DNA of 38,626 bases from CAYJDG01 sp964368875 (lineage in GTDB: Bacteria > Pseudomonadota > Alphaproteobacteria > Micavibrionales > Micavibrionaceae): assembly GCA_964368875.1 (NCBI GenBank), contig CAYJDG010000018.1, forward strand, positions 1-38,626. The letters are read 5' to 3'. Each line of letters opens with the position of its first letter. Position 1 is the stretch's first letter. Shown here piece by piece: positions 14,862-23,254 of this stretch. The position numbers and the translations under genes were made by a program. The notes beneath the pieces were generated by a model, which was not told the origin of the DNA, ran no database searches, and worked only from the letters and a program-made list of their open reading frames with translations.

Positions 14862-15479
14862 ATGGCACAAAATATCCAAATGATCCGCGACCAGATTCTC
14901 GAAGCCATGCTTCCAGAAGTTGCTACACGCGGTTGGAGCTGGGATGCGGCGATTGCGGCAGCAAACCAGGCCCGGTATCAGGATACAATGCCAGAGGCTG
15001 TTTTCCCGGGGGGCATGAATGAAGTCGTTGCCCATTTCTCCGACCGGACCGACCGGTTGATGCTGGAAAAGCTTAAAGATATTCACCCTGAAAGCCTGCG
15101 CGTGCGGGAACGGATCCGCGCAGCTGTGATGGCGCGCTATAGCGTACTTGAGGATACACGGCCAGCGATGCGGGCCGCCTTGGGTTATTGGGCCGCTCCA
15201 ACCCGGGTTTTACAAGGGCAACGGGTATTATGGCGAACCGCCGACCGTATCTGGGACTGGGCCGGCGATAGCGCTACAGATTACAACCGTCACACCAAAC
15301 GCGCCCTGTTGTGCTCGATTCTCCTCGGGAGTTCTATGGTCTGGATTGAAGATACAAGTGAAAATCGAACCGTTACGTCACAATTTGTTGACCGCCGCAT
15401 CGAAAATGTCATGGAAATTGGCAGGGCCATAGGTACAATAAGAAATGTTGTACCCGATTTAAAACGCCAGACCCGCTAA
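14862..15479 (+). CDS. COQ9-family ubiquinone biosynthesis protein
   Basis: A 205-residue protein of the COQ9 family, lipid-binding helical proteins with a TetR-like fold. In mitochondria COQ9 binds COQ7 and presents the quinone precursor for hydroxylation. Recognisable parts are the N-terminal VATRGWSWDAAIAAANQ (about 20-38), RVRERIRAAVMARY (about 80-93), the conserved PAMRAALGYWAAPT (about 100-113) and WRTADRIWDWAGDSATDYN (about 122-140), then the C-terminal SILLGSSMVWIEDTSE region. The length is normal for bacterial members. It is divergent from the COQ8-like kinase, and 11 bases upstream of the DotI/IcmL-like gene, with which it may share a transcript. Confidence 0.92.
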   Translation: MAQNIQMIRDQILEAMLPEVATRGWSWDAAIAAANQARYQDTMPEAVFPGGMNEVVAHFSDRTDRLMLEKLKDIHPESLRVRERIRAAVMARYSVLEDTRPAMRAALGYWAAPTRVLQGQRVLWRTADRIWDWAGDSATDYNRHTKRALLCSILLGSSMVWIEDTSENRTVTSQFVDRRIENVMEIGRAIGTIRNVVPDLKRQTR

Positions 15480-15490
15480 GAATCCCAAAA

Positions 15491-16195
15491 ATGAAAATTT
15501 CCTCTGCTGTCCTGATAGTCCTGACTTTAGGACTCACGCTGGGTTTAGGCCCTGCTTCTACGCCAGCTCATGCAGAATCCTTCCTCAATTATATCCTGCC
15601 ATCAATTTTCGGTGAGCCGGATACCGGGCCTAAGCCTGAAGATACGTTGCGCGCTCCATTCGGCGGCCCGGCAACGAAAGATACTGCCCCGAGCCAGAAC
15701 GCCCTCATGAATATGTATGATGAGACACCGGGTAATAAAAATACTGATATGGTTTCGGTCGCACACCGTAGCCCAGATCAAGTGGGAGAATGGATCACCG
15801 GAATTGTCACGCAGGTCATGACTATCGATCCGGTCACACTCCAGACTGAGAAATTTGCTGGCTTCTTCACGCCGTATGCTTTGCAAGAATATAATACGTA
15901 CCTAGCGACCAGCCAAACATTGGAAACACTCAAGGCGGGTAACTTGCGGCAGGTTGCCTTTGCCGAAGGGAAAGCAACGCTCGTTCAAGAAGGGTTGCTA
16001 GAAGGTGCCTATCGCTGGGTTTTCCGTGTCCCGGTGATGCTGACCTCTTACGATAAGGCGGCGGTTACCCTTAAAGGTAAGGAGTCACCTCCCACCCAAC
16101 AGATCGTGATTAATGTTCAGATCACCCGGGTTTCGCTCAAGCAGGCTGCCGAGGGCATGCTGATCGAGCGTTGGAGTGTCGTAAACGCTCAATAA
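15491..16195 (+). CDS. DotI/IcmL-like periplasmic protein, orphan
   Basis: This 234-residue protein has a cleavable-looking signal peptide (about 1-28, ending PAHA before ESF). Residues about 95-230 follow the DotI/IcmL/TraM periplasmic domain. FFTPYALQEYNTYLATSQTL corresponds to the family's FTPEGWxxFLxALxxS region, then RQVAFAEGKATLVQEGLLEG and YRWVFRVPVMLTSYDKA match its (V/A)xxG...G.(F/Y)xWxVxxPxLVTYxS pattern, then QQIVINVQITRVS its C-terminal strand. DotI is normally an inner-membrane component of type IVB secretion systems with a membrane anchor and cytoplasmic N-terminus. Here the anchor is replaced by a signal peptide and a Pro/Asp-rich linker, and no other Dot/Icm genes are in the window. 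Assignment rests on pattern recall. Confidence 0.75.
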   Translation: MKISSAVLIVLTLGLTLGLGPASTPAHAESFLNYILPSIFGEPDTGPKPEDTLRAPFGGPATKDTAPSQNALMNMYDETPGNKNTDMVSVAHRSPDQVGEWITGIVTQVMTIDPVTLQTEKFAGFFTPYALQEYNTYLATSQTLETLKAGNLRQVAFAEGKATLVQEGLLEGAYRWVFRVPVMLTSYDKAAVTLKGKESPPTQQIVINVQITRVSLKQAAEGMLIERWSVVNAQ

Positions 16196-16299
16196 TAAAC
16201 CTGTGGCCAACCGCGCCAACAGCCTTGTCTGGCCGGATTTGACCGGTTACAGATAAAGACCTCAACCCCTTTTATATGTGTGTAACCGGAGACTTATTC

Positions 16300-16602
16300 A
16301 TGGCCGACTCGACCGCTGCTGCCCGCGCAAATTCTGAACCTGCAAACGATGCCGACACCAAAGATGTCGAAAACGTCTCGGGTAAGCGCCTCAAGAGCTA
16401 TCTCGACCGGATCGACCGTCTTGAAGAAGAAAAGAAGGGTCTTGCTGACGACATCAAGGATATTTACGCAGAAGCAAAAGGCGTTGGTTTCGACGTCAAA
16501 ACCATCCGCAAACTTGTCAAAATCCGTAAGATGGATGCAAACAAGCGCCATGAAGAAGAAGAACTGCTGGAGCTTTATAAGAGCGCAGTCGGGATCGACT
16601 AA
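16300..16602 (+). CDS. gapR: GapR, DUF2312 nucleoid-associated protein
   Basis: A 100-residue protein of the DUF2312 family. In Caulobacter GapR is an essential DNA-binding protein that clamps overtwisted DNA ahead of replication and transcription and stimulates topoisomerases. The start at 16300 is preceded by CCGGAG. An acidic disordered N-terminus (1-25) is followed by the helical core: GKRLKSYLDRIDRLEEEKKG, then DDIKDIYAEAKGVGFDVKTI and RKLVKIRKMDANKRHEEEEL, which is the conserved DUF2312 signature. It converges with the next gene, leaving one base between stops. Confidence 0.95.
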   Translation: MADSTAAARANSEPANDADTKDVENVSGKRLKSYLDRIDRLEEEKKGLADDIKDIYAEAKGVGFDVKTIRKLVKIRKMDANKRHEEEELLELYKSAVGID

Positions 16603-16603
16603 T

Positions 16604-16930
16604 TTAGTTCAGGTGCCAGTCGTTTCTTTGAGGTTTTATAGAACTGTAGGTCGGACCAAGCTCAAGCAACTTGAGCAAAGTCTCTACACGCCCTTCGACT
16701 GATAAGCACTGATCAACCGCCATCGCCATATACATGTAGCTTAAGCGAAGCTGGGACCCGTTAGAAAGCCGACGAGCCAGATCCGACGCAGTTTCATCAG
16801 GATCGACATCGCATTGATTGGGGCGCGCAGGATCGAGCAGATGCTCGGCAACTTCTCCGTAAATGCGCCCCTTGCCATAGGCACGGGCTATAATTTCGGC
16901 TTTATGAGCCGCAGCAAAAATTTTACGCAT
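16604..16930 (-). CDS. Small hypothetical protein, 108 aa
   Basis: A 108-residue, mainly helical, soluble protein that I cannot place. The ATG at 16930 follows a plausible GAG-rich ribosome binding site. Visible features are a basic N-terminus (MRKIFAAAHKAEIIARAYGK), a central Asp-rich loop with a DVDPDET segment and a helix with YMYMAMAVDQ. It sits between convergent gapR and acs, reading in the same direction as acs but downstream of it, with 46 bases between them, so it may be cotranscribed with acs. Confidence 0.6.
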   Translation of the reverse strand: MRKIFAAAHKAEIIARAYGKGRIYGEVAEHLLDPARPNQCDVDPDETASDLARRLSNGSQLRLSYMYMAMAVDQCLSVEGRVETLLKLLELGPTYSSIKPQRNDWHLN

Positions 16931-16976
16931 ACTCAGTTACTCTTTTTTTATTATTAAACCTACCTGTAGCGAAACT

Positions 16977-18917
16977 TTAGCTCGCTTTACTCCCCTTAAT
17001 CAAGTCGTCAACCACGGACGGGTCGGCCAGTGTCGAGGTATCGCCGAGGCTATCAACCTCATTGGCGGCAATTTTGCGCAAGATTCGGCGCATAATTTTG
17101 CCGGAGCGGGTTTTCGGCAGGCCGGGAGCCCACTGAATAATATCCGGGGTGGCGATGGGGCCTATGATACGACGAACGGTCTGAACGATTTCCTTTTTAG
17201 TAGCATCATCAGAGGCAGCTCCGGCATTGAGGGTCACGTAGGCATAGATGCCCTGACCCTTAATATCATGCGGAAAGCCCACTACTGCAGACTCTGCGAC
17301 ATGGGCATGTTCGTTGATCGCGCTCTCGATCTCAGCGGTGCCAAGACGGTGACCAGAAACGTTGATGACGTCATCAACGCGGCCCGTGATCCAGTAATAC
17401 CCATCCGCGTCGCGGCGGGCGCCATCGCCAGTAAAGTACATGCCCTTGAAGGTCGAGAAATAGGTTTGCTTGAAGCGGTCATGATCCTGATAAACGGTGC
17501 GCATCTGACCCGGCCAGCTGTCGAGAATGACAAGATTACCTTCGCACGCGCCTTCCAGAATTTTTCCTTCATTGTCGACGATGGCAGGGCGCACGCCGAA
17601 GAACGGGAAGGTCGCCGAGCCGGGCTTGGTAGTAGTTGCCCCCGGCAGCGGCGTAATCAAATGGCCACCAGTTTCGGTCTGCCACCAGGTATCAACAATC
17701 GGGCAACGCCCTTCACCTACGACATCGCGGTACCAGAGCCAGGCCTCATGGTTAATCGGCTCACCCACCGAACCGAGAACGCGCAACGACTTACGCGAGG
17801 TTTTCTTGACGAAGTCGTCACCCTGACGGATCAGTGAGCGGATGGCGGTCGGTGCAGTGTAGAAAATGTTGACCTGATGTTTATCAACGACCTGCCAGAA
17901 TCGCGACCAGTCCGGATAGTTTGGAATGCCTTCGAAGACCAACGAGGTCGCCGCATTGGCGAGCGGACCATAGACGATATAAGAGTGGCCCGTAACCCAG
18001 CCTACATCGGCAGTACACCAGTAGATATCGCCGTCATGGTAATCGAAACTCAGTTCGTGCGTCATCGCCGCGAAAACAAGATAGCCGCCAGTCGTATGGA
18101 GTACGCCTTTCGGTTTGCCGGTCGAGCCGGAGGTATAAAGAATGAACAGAGGATCTTCGGCGTTCATTGGTTCGCATGGGCAATCCGCAGATTGGATATC
18201 GACCAGATCGGTCCACCAATTGTCGCGTCCATCAACCCAGTTGATATTGTTGCCTGTGCGTTTGTAAACAATCACTGTTTTGACATCAGGGCAGCTCTCG
18301 AGAGCTTTATCCGTGTTGGCCTTGAGCGGAACGGGTTTGCCACCGCGCACGCCTTCGTCAGCCGTGATGACAATTGTTGAGGCGCAGTCGAGGATGCGGT
18401 CACGCAAGGAATCAGGAGAAAACCCACCGAAAACCACAGAATGCACGGCACCGATACGGGCGCAGGCGAGCATGGCATAAACCGCTTCTGCAACCATCGG
18501 CATATAAATGGTAACGCGATCACCTTTCTTGACACCTTTGGCCTTGAGCGCATTGGCAAGACGGCAAACATTGTTTTTGAGTTCGGCGTAAGTAATTTTT
18601 TTACCGACCGAAGGGTCGTCGCCTTCCCATATCAGGGCCGTCTGATTGGCGCGAGCGGGCAGGTGGCGGTCGACACAATTGAAGCAGGCATTGATCACGC
18701 CGTCTTCAAACCATTTAATTTGCACGTCGCCATCAAACGTCGTGTTTTTAATTTTGGTTGGCTTTTTGATCCAGGTCAGGCGCTCGGCCATCTCGCCCCA
18801 GAATTTTTCTGGCTCATTGATGGATCGGTCATACATCGCCTGATAATTGGCGGCAGTGATCTTGGCAGTCTTCGCCAACGCAGCGGGTGGGGCGTAGGTC
18901 GTCGTGTCGGTGCTCAT
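16977..18917 (-). CDS. acs: Acetyl-CoA synthetase (AMP-forming)
   Basis: A full-length 646-residue enzyme that activates acetate with ATP and CoA through acetyl-AMP, in the cytoplasm. The N-terminal ACAS domain (MYDRSINEPEKFWGEMAERL) is followed by the large adenylate-forming domain. The phosphate-binding loop is YTSGSTGKPKGV (about 265), the acetate-pocket and adenine region VDTWWQTETGGH (about 413), and the hinge YYWITGRVDDVINVSGHRLG (about 510-530). The C-terminal PKTRSGKIMRR carries the catalytic Lys that is reversibly acetylated in this family. The ATG at 18917 has a GGAGAC ribosome binding site. It is followed by the small 108-residue gene and preceded by the EVE-domain gene 80 bases away. 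Confidence 0.98.
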   Translation of the reverse strand: MSTDTTTYAPPAALAKTAKITAANYQAMYDRSINEPEKFWGEMAERLTWIKKPTKIKNTTFDGDVQIKWFEDGVINACFNCVDRHLPARANQTALIWEGDDPSVGKKITYAELKNNVCRLANALKAKGVKKGDRVTIYMPMVAEAVYAMLACARIGAVHSVVFGGFSPDSLRDRILDCASTIVITADEGVRGGKPVPLKANTDKALESCPDVKTVIVYKRTGNNINWVDGRDNWWTDLVDIQSADCPCEPMNAEDPLFILYTSGSTGKPKGVLHTTGGYLVFAAMTHELSFDYHDGDIYWCTADVGWVTGHSYIVYGPLANAATSLVFEGIPNYPDWSRFWQVVDKHQVNIFYTAPTAIRSLIRQGDDFVKKTSRKSLRVLGSVGEPINHEAWLWYRDVVGEGRCPIVDTWWQTETGGHLITPLPGATTTKPGSATFPFFGVRPAIVDNEGKILEGACEGNLVILDSWPGQMRTVYQDHDRFKQTYFSTFKGMYFTGDGARRDADGYYWITGRVDDVINVSGHRLGTAEIESAINEHAHVAESAVVGFPHDIKGQGIYAYVTLNAGAASDDATKKEIVQTVRRIIGPIATPDIIQWAPGLPKTRSGKIMRRILRKIAANEVDSLGDTSTLADPSVVDDLIKGSKAS

Positions 18918-18997
18918 TCATGTCTCCAGATTGGCGGGAAAGGTAGCAAAGACGGGGGAGCGGGTCATGTCGCAGTGCAATATTAGGTGATTATGAA

Positions 18998-19399
18998 CTA
19001 ATCTCCGGAAATTTTGAGAATCGTCTTCCACTCATCTGCGCTGATCGGCATGACCGAGAGCCGGGATTGTTTAATCAGGGCGATGTTGCTGAGTTTGGGC
19101 GTAGCTTTGATCGTGGCAAGCGTAACCGGAGTTTTGAGTTTCTTCACCGGCTTGACATCCACGAGCGCAAAACGCGGATCGGCAGGGTCGGGATAGGCTT
19201 CTTTGACCACTTCCATGATCCCGACGATCTCTTTACCGATATTGGAATGATAGAAAAAAATCTGATCGCCCTTTTTCATCGCCTGCATGTTATTGCGGGC
19301 CTGATAATTACGCACATCAGTCCACGGGGCCGGATGTTTTTTGGCGAGGTTGTCCCAACCATAGACATCGGGTTCAGATTTCATCAGCCAGTGGGCCAT
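18998..19399 (-). CDS. EVE-domain protein
   Basis: A 133-residue stand-alone EVE (PUA-like) domain. The start MAHWLMKSEPDVYGWDNLA and the segments WTDVRNYQARNNMQAMKKGD and QIFFYHSNIGKEIVGIMEVV are the family signature. The conserved aromatic and Asn/Arg residues form the pocket that binds modified nucleobases in nucleic acids. The bacterial stand-alone members have no settled role, though EVE domains have been linked to recognition of modified DNA or RNA bases. The start codon is one base from the stop of gpsA, so it forms a tight minus-strand operon with tsaD and gpsA upstream. Confidence 0.93.
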   Translation of the reverse strand: MAHWLMKSEPDVYGWDNLAKKHPAPWTDVRNYQARNNMQAMKKGDQIFFYHSNIGKEIVGIMEVVKEAYPDPADPRFALVDVKPVKKLKTPVTLATIKATPKLSNIALIKQSRLSVMPISADEWKTILKISGD

Positions 19400-19400
19400 T

Positions 19401-20393
19401 TCATTCGATCTCCATCTTCACCGGGCGGCCCATGATACGGCCGAGCGCATCCTGTGGATCAAGATGATCATAGAGGCAGGCGCAGACCATTTTAATGATG
19501 GGCAGATCGACATTGTATTTGCGGCCAAGTTCGGCAGCTGCACGGGCGGTATCAACGCCTTCGGCAACGCTGGTACGGTTGGCGAGGATGGCGGCGAGGG
19601 TTTTGCCTTGTCCAAGTTCGAGGCCAAGAGAAAAATTACGTGACTGGGTGCTGGCGCAGGTCAGCATGAGATCGCCGACGCCGCAGAGGCCCATCAAGGT
19701 TTCGCGCTTGCCGCCCAATGCAACAGTCAGGCGAGCGATTTCAGCAAGGCCGCGCGTCACGAGGGCGGCGCGGGCACTTTCGCCGAGGCCCAGACCTTCG
19801 CCAATCCCACACGCAATGGCGATAACATTTTTCAATGCGCCGCCGGTTTGTGCACCGATCATATCGGTGGTTTTGTAAAGTCGGAGCGACCCATTCGAGA
19901 GGGTATCAGTCAGACGGTCGGCCTGAACACTATCGGCGCAGGCGAGAGTAGCAGCGCTTGGTTTTCCGCTCATGATGTCGTGGGCAAAAGTCGGGCCAGT
20001 CAGGACAGCGCATTCAACCTGCGGACATTCTTCGTGAACAATTTCAGAGAGAAGCATGCCGGTGCTGATTTCGATACCTTTAGCGCACAGGATTAACGGC
20101 TGGGCGGCGCGGGCATGAGGAGAAATCTGCATGAGGAGCGTGCGCACATGCTGGGCCGGGATGGCGCTTAAGATAATGTCGGACTCAAGAGCGCGGGGCA
20201 GGTCGTTGGTAACGCGCAGGCGTTCATCAAGCTTAAAGCCTGGCAGGTATTTATCGTTGCTGCGGGCAGAGTTGATCTGATCAGCGAGGGTTTTCTCCCG
20301 CACCCACAAGGTGACGTGATGATTGGAGAGGGTATACATCTGGGCGAGAGCGGTGCCCCAGGCACCTGCGCCGATTACTGAAACTGAGGTCAT
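19401..20393 (-). CDS. gpsA: Glycerol-3-phosphate dehydrogenase [NAD(P)+]
   Basis: A 330-residue cytoplasmic enzyme that reduces dihydroxyacetone phosphate to glycerol-3-phosphate for phospholipid synthesis. The N-terminal Rossmann motif GAGAWG is at 8-13. Family motifs follow: SAIPAQHVR (about 75), LCAKGIEISTGMLLSE, TGPTFAHDIMSGKPSAATLA (about 137) and the catalytic-Lys region GGALKNVIAIACGIGEGLGL (about 183-203), then RGLAEIARL and LCGVGDLMLTC. The length is typical. It lies 46 bases downstream of tsaD, one base upstream of the EVE gene, on the same strand. The tsaD-gpsA order is common in alphaproteobacteria. Confidence 0.97.
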   Translation of the reverse strand: MTSVSVIGAGAWGTALAQMYTLSNHHVTLWVREKTLADQINSARSNDKYLPGFKLDERLRVTNDLPRALESDIILSAIPAQHVRTLLMQISPHARAAQPLILCAKGIEISTGMLLSEIVHEECPQVECAVLTGPTFAHDIMSGKPSAATLACADSVQADRLTDTLSNGSLRLYKTTDMIGAQTGGALKNVIAIACGIGEGLGLGESARAALVTRGLAEIARLTVALGGKRETLMGLCGVGDLMLTCASTQSRNFSLGLELGQGKTLAAILANRTSVAEGVDTARAAAELGRKYNVDLPIIKMVCACLYDHLDPQDALGRIMGRPVKMEIE

Positions 20394-20439
20394 GGATCCA
20401 CCTTATAATAAGAATGGGTATGCGCCAAGGGTGACAAAA

Positions 20440-21486
20440 TTAAAGCGTATCGAGCGGCCAGCGGGGACGGGCCGGGGCATCCAGCGGCGTGGTTATTCCA
20501 GCCCGGAGCATTTCCATTCCGGCCCACGCGACCATGGCACCGTTATCGGTGCAATATTCAAGCGGCGGGGCAAGCAACGTAAAGTTATTCTCGCGCGCGA
20601 TGGCCTCAAGGCGTGCCCGGACCGTGCCGTTTGCGGCTACACCGCCGCAGACTACCAGCACCGGGTTCTTGGTCGTAAAAGTAGAGGTAAATTTTTTCAT
20701 CGCCTTAGAAGATTGCAGCGCGAGAGTTGCGGCCAGAGTGTCCTGAAAGGAATAAGAGATTGCGGCAAGATCATCCTGCTGGATGGTGCCATCAGTAATA
20801 ACCTTATCAACCGTATTGCGCACTGAGGTCTTTAGACCTGAAAAAGAGAATTGTGGGTTAGCGCCATGTTCAAGCGGAATGGCGAAAGGAAACTTTTTAA
20901 GGGCGGCCTCAGGGGCTTTACAAGTCGCGGCAGTTTTTTCGAGGTTGGGTCCGCCGGGATAGGGGAGACCCATCAACTTGGCCGCCTTATCGAAGCATTC
21001 TCCGACAGCGTCGTCGAGCGTCGAAGCCCAGAGTTTATATTTGCCAACACCCTCGGCGACAAGAATCTGGGTGTGACCACCAGACACAAGCAAGACCAGA
21101 TACGGGAAGGGAATATTATCAAGGAGGCGCGGCGACAGAACATGTGCCTCGAGATGATTCACGCCGAGGAAAGGTTTTTTATGGACGAGCGCCACTGCCT
21201 TGGCCGCCATCATGCCAACCATCACTCCGCCGATCAGGCCCGGACCGCTGGTCGCGGCGACGCCGTCGAGATCAGCAAAGGTCACGCCCGCGTCTTGCAT
21301 AGCCGCCTGCATCAGTCGGTCGAGATGGGTAAGATGGGCGCGCGCAGCAATTTCAGGGACGACTCCGCCGAAAATTTCATGGTCCTTCAACTGGCTCAAG
21401 ACCAGATGGGATAAGACCTGACGGTCGTCCGTGACGACGGCCACCCCGGTTTCATCGCAACTCGTTTCAATTCCCAGAACAATCAT
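20440..21486 (-). CDS. tsaD: tRNA N6-adenosine threonylcarbamoyltransferase TsaD
   Basis: A 348-residue Kae1/TsaD protein that transfers threonylcarbamoyl to A37 of ANN-reading tRNAs, working with TsaB, TsaC and TsaE. The N-terminal ASKHA strand is MIVLGIETSCDETGVAVV, the family block VVPEIAARAHLTHLDRLMQ follows, and metal-binding histidines lie in NHLEAH (about 110-115). LVLLVSGGHTQIL and the C-terminal VVCGGVAANGTVRARLE and YCTDNGAMVAWAG are also conserved, with the last Asp a metal/nucleotide ligand. It is divergent from hemC with 104 bases between starts, an arrangement widespread in alphaproteobacteria. Confidence 0.98.
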   Translation of the reverse strand: MIVLGIETSCDETGVAVVTDDRQVLSHLVLSQLKDHEIFGGVVPEIAARAHLTHLDRLMQAAMQDAGVTFADLDGVAATSGPGLIGGVMVGMMAAKAVALVHKKPFLGVNHLEAHVLSPRLLDNIPFPYLVLLVSGGHTQILVAEGVGKYKLWASTLDDAVGECFDKAAKLMGLPYPGGPNLEKTAATCKAPEAALKKFPFAIPLEHGANPQFSFSGLKTSVRNTVDKVITDGTIQQDDLAAISYSFQDTLAATLALQSSKAMKKFTSTFTTKNPVLVVCGGVAANGTVRARLEAIARENNFTLLAPPLEYCTDNGAMVAWAGMEMLRAGITTPLDAPARPRWPLDTL

Positions 21487-21590
21487 GCCTATTCCCTAGC
21501 CTGTCCGGTGGAGGAATGGCAAGCCGCAGTTGCCAAAGCGAGGCGTTTCCGTTATCCGTAACTCACCTTTCACTCGATTAAGACACCGCG

Positions 21591-22538
21591 ATGGCCCCGA
21601 CCCGTATCAGCACTTTAAGAATAGGCACGCGCGGTAGCCCGCTGGCGCTAACGCAGACTGATATTCTCATCGCGACCCTGCGGCCCATTTATCCCGACCT
21701 TAAAATCGAAGTCGTGACCATCCACACCTCTGGTGACTGGAAACCCTCTGACGGCGAAGTGCGGTTGCCAGAAAACAAGGGTGGTAAGGGACAGTTTGCC
21801 AAAGAGATCGAAGAAGCTCTGTTTGCCGGGCGCATCGATTGCGGCGTTCATTCCCTTAAAGACATGCCTGCGCATTTGCCGGAAGGATTGGTCATCAAGC
21901 ATGTCCTGCCCGCCGAAGACTCGCGCGATGTTTTTATTTCGGCCAAATATAAATCATGGCAGGAGCTTCCCCCCGGTGGAACGATCGGCACGACCAGTTT
22001 GCGGCGTCAGGCATTCTTACTGGCCAAACGTCCCGATCTCACTGTTACGACCTTGCGTGGCAATGTTGCGACGCGCCTTGAGAAGGTAAAGAGCGGGCAG
22101 GTCGATGGTACATTTCTGGCGCTTGCCGGACTGAAGCGGCTTGGACTTGAGGGTGAAGCGACCCAAATTCTTGAACCGGAAGATTTCATGCCCGCCTGCG
22201 GGCAGGGAACGATCGCGATTGAAATGCGTTCAGGCAATCAGCATCTCTCAGATTTACTCGATGCGGTTCATGACCGCGTCACCGGATTGCGCACCGTTGC
22301 GGAACGCACTGTTCTGGCTATCCTTAATGGCTCGTGTCATTCGCCGATCGGCGTTTATGCCACGCTCAAGAATGGTAAAATGGCGGTACGGGCAATGGTT
22401 GCGGCTCCAGATGGGTCGGTATTTTATGATGAGCGTAGTGAAGCGTTGGTCATGACCGAGCCGCAGGCCGAAGCGCTTGGTAAAATTGTCGGCGACCGCT
22501 TGAAAGCCCGCGTGCCTTCTGCTTTGTTAGAAGGATGA
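21591..22538 (+). CDS. hemC: Porphobilinogen deaminase (hydroxymethylbilane synthase)
   Basis: A 315-residue enzyme that polymerises four porphobilinogens into hydroxymethylbilane in haem synthesis. The N-terminal LRIGTRGSPLALTQTDIL, the active-site segment GGKGQFAKEIEEALFAGRID with VHSLKDMPAHLPEGL, and the LRGNVATRLEKV motif are present. The dipyrromethane cofactor cysteine is in NGSCHSPIG at about residue 249. It overlaps hemD by four bases (ATGA at 22535-22538), so the two are translationally coupled, and it heads the hem gene group. Confidence 0.97.
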   Translation: MAPTRISTLRIGTRGSPLALTQTDILIATLRPIYPDLKIEVVTIHTSGDWKPSDGEVRLPENKGGKGQFAKEIEEALFAGRIDCGVHSLKDMPAHLPEGLVIKHVLPAEDSRDVFISAKYKSWQELPPGGTIGTTSLRRQAFLLAKRPDLTVTTLRGNVATRLEKVKSGQVDGTFLALAGLKRLGLEGEATQILEPEDFMPACGQGTIAIEMRSGNQHLSDLLDAVHDRVTGLRTVAERTVLAILNGSCHSPIGVYATLKNGKMAVRAMVAAPDGSVFYDERSEALVMTEPQAEALGKIVGDRLKARVPSALLEG

Positions 22539-23254
22539 GTTTCCCCTCTGTCCTGATTACCCGCCCTACACCTGAGGCTGAGGATTTTGCAGCGTCCGTC
22601 GCCAACCTTGGCTATGGCACTCTCCTTGATCCGCTGCTCACCGCCCAATATTTTTCTGTCGCAGAACCAAGTCTGCCCCAAGCCGTGGTGGCTACGAGCG
22701 CGCATGCCTTCGCGACCCCAGCACTCCCGGAATGGACGCGGTTACCAGTTTTCGTGATGGGTGAGAATTCAAAGGCATCCGCCCGGGCGGCAGGGTATCA
22801 AAATATTCTGTCTGCAAATGGAGATTTTACCGCTCTGCTGAAATTGATTCAGGCGACGCTCGTTCCTGGGGGACAAATTTTGTATTTGCGTGGGGAAACG
22901 GTCCGGCACGACTTACAGGCACAGTTACCGTTATTCTCTATCAGGGAAGAAATCGTTTATGCGATGCGCCCGGCCCAGCAGTTGCGTGAAACGACGGTCG
23001 CGGCCTTGCGCACCGGTGCCCCCCTGACTGTGACGCTGTTCTCTCCGCAAACCGCTACCGTTTTTGCACGGTTGGTAGATGGCCATGCTCTGATCCCTGC
23101 TCTGCAACGCACAAATGTCTTGTGTCTATCGGATGCAGTGCTAGAGTCAGTATATAATCTACCGTGGCAGCGGAGCGGGGTCGCTGGACAACCGGACCGT
23201 CAGGGTATGCTGGCGGTGTTGCAAACTTGGATGGACGAAATCAAAGATGAGTGA
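22535..23254 (+). CDS. hemD: Uroporphyrinogen-III synthase
   Basis: A 239-residue protein that should close and invert ring D of hydroxymethylbilane. HemD sequences diverge strongly, so position carries much of the weight: it is coupled to hemC and followed by the mitofilin-like gene, as in many alphaproteobacteria. Visible family features are the N-terminal VLITRPTPEAEDFAASVANL, the VVATSAHAFATPALPE strand, FVMGENSKASARAAGY (domain-hinge GxxTA-like region), ILYLRGETVRHDL and VTLFSPQTATVFARLV. The C-terminus overlaps the next start codon by 8 bases. Confidence 0.9.
   Translation: MSFPSVLITRPTPEAEDFAASVANLGYGTLLDPLLTAQYFSVAEPSLPQAVVATSAHAFATPALPEWTRLPVFVMGENSKASARAAGYQNILSANGDFTALLKLIQATLVPGGQILYLRGETVRHDLQAQLPLFSIREEIVYAMRPAQQLRETTVAALRTGAPLTVTLFSPQTATVFARLVDGHALIPALQRTNVLCLSDAVLESVYNLPWQRSGVAGQPDRQGMLAVLQTWMDEIKDE

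Noticed and set aside
17268..17837. 189-codon ORF on the plus strand within acs
   Set aside because: Antisense to a fully conserved enzyme gene; the frame is open only because of the codon bias of acs.
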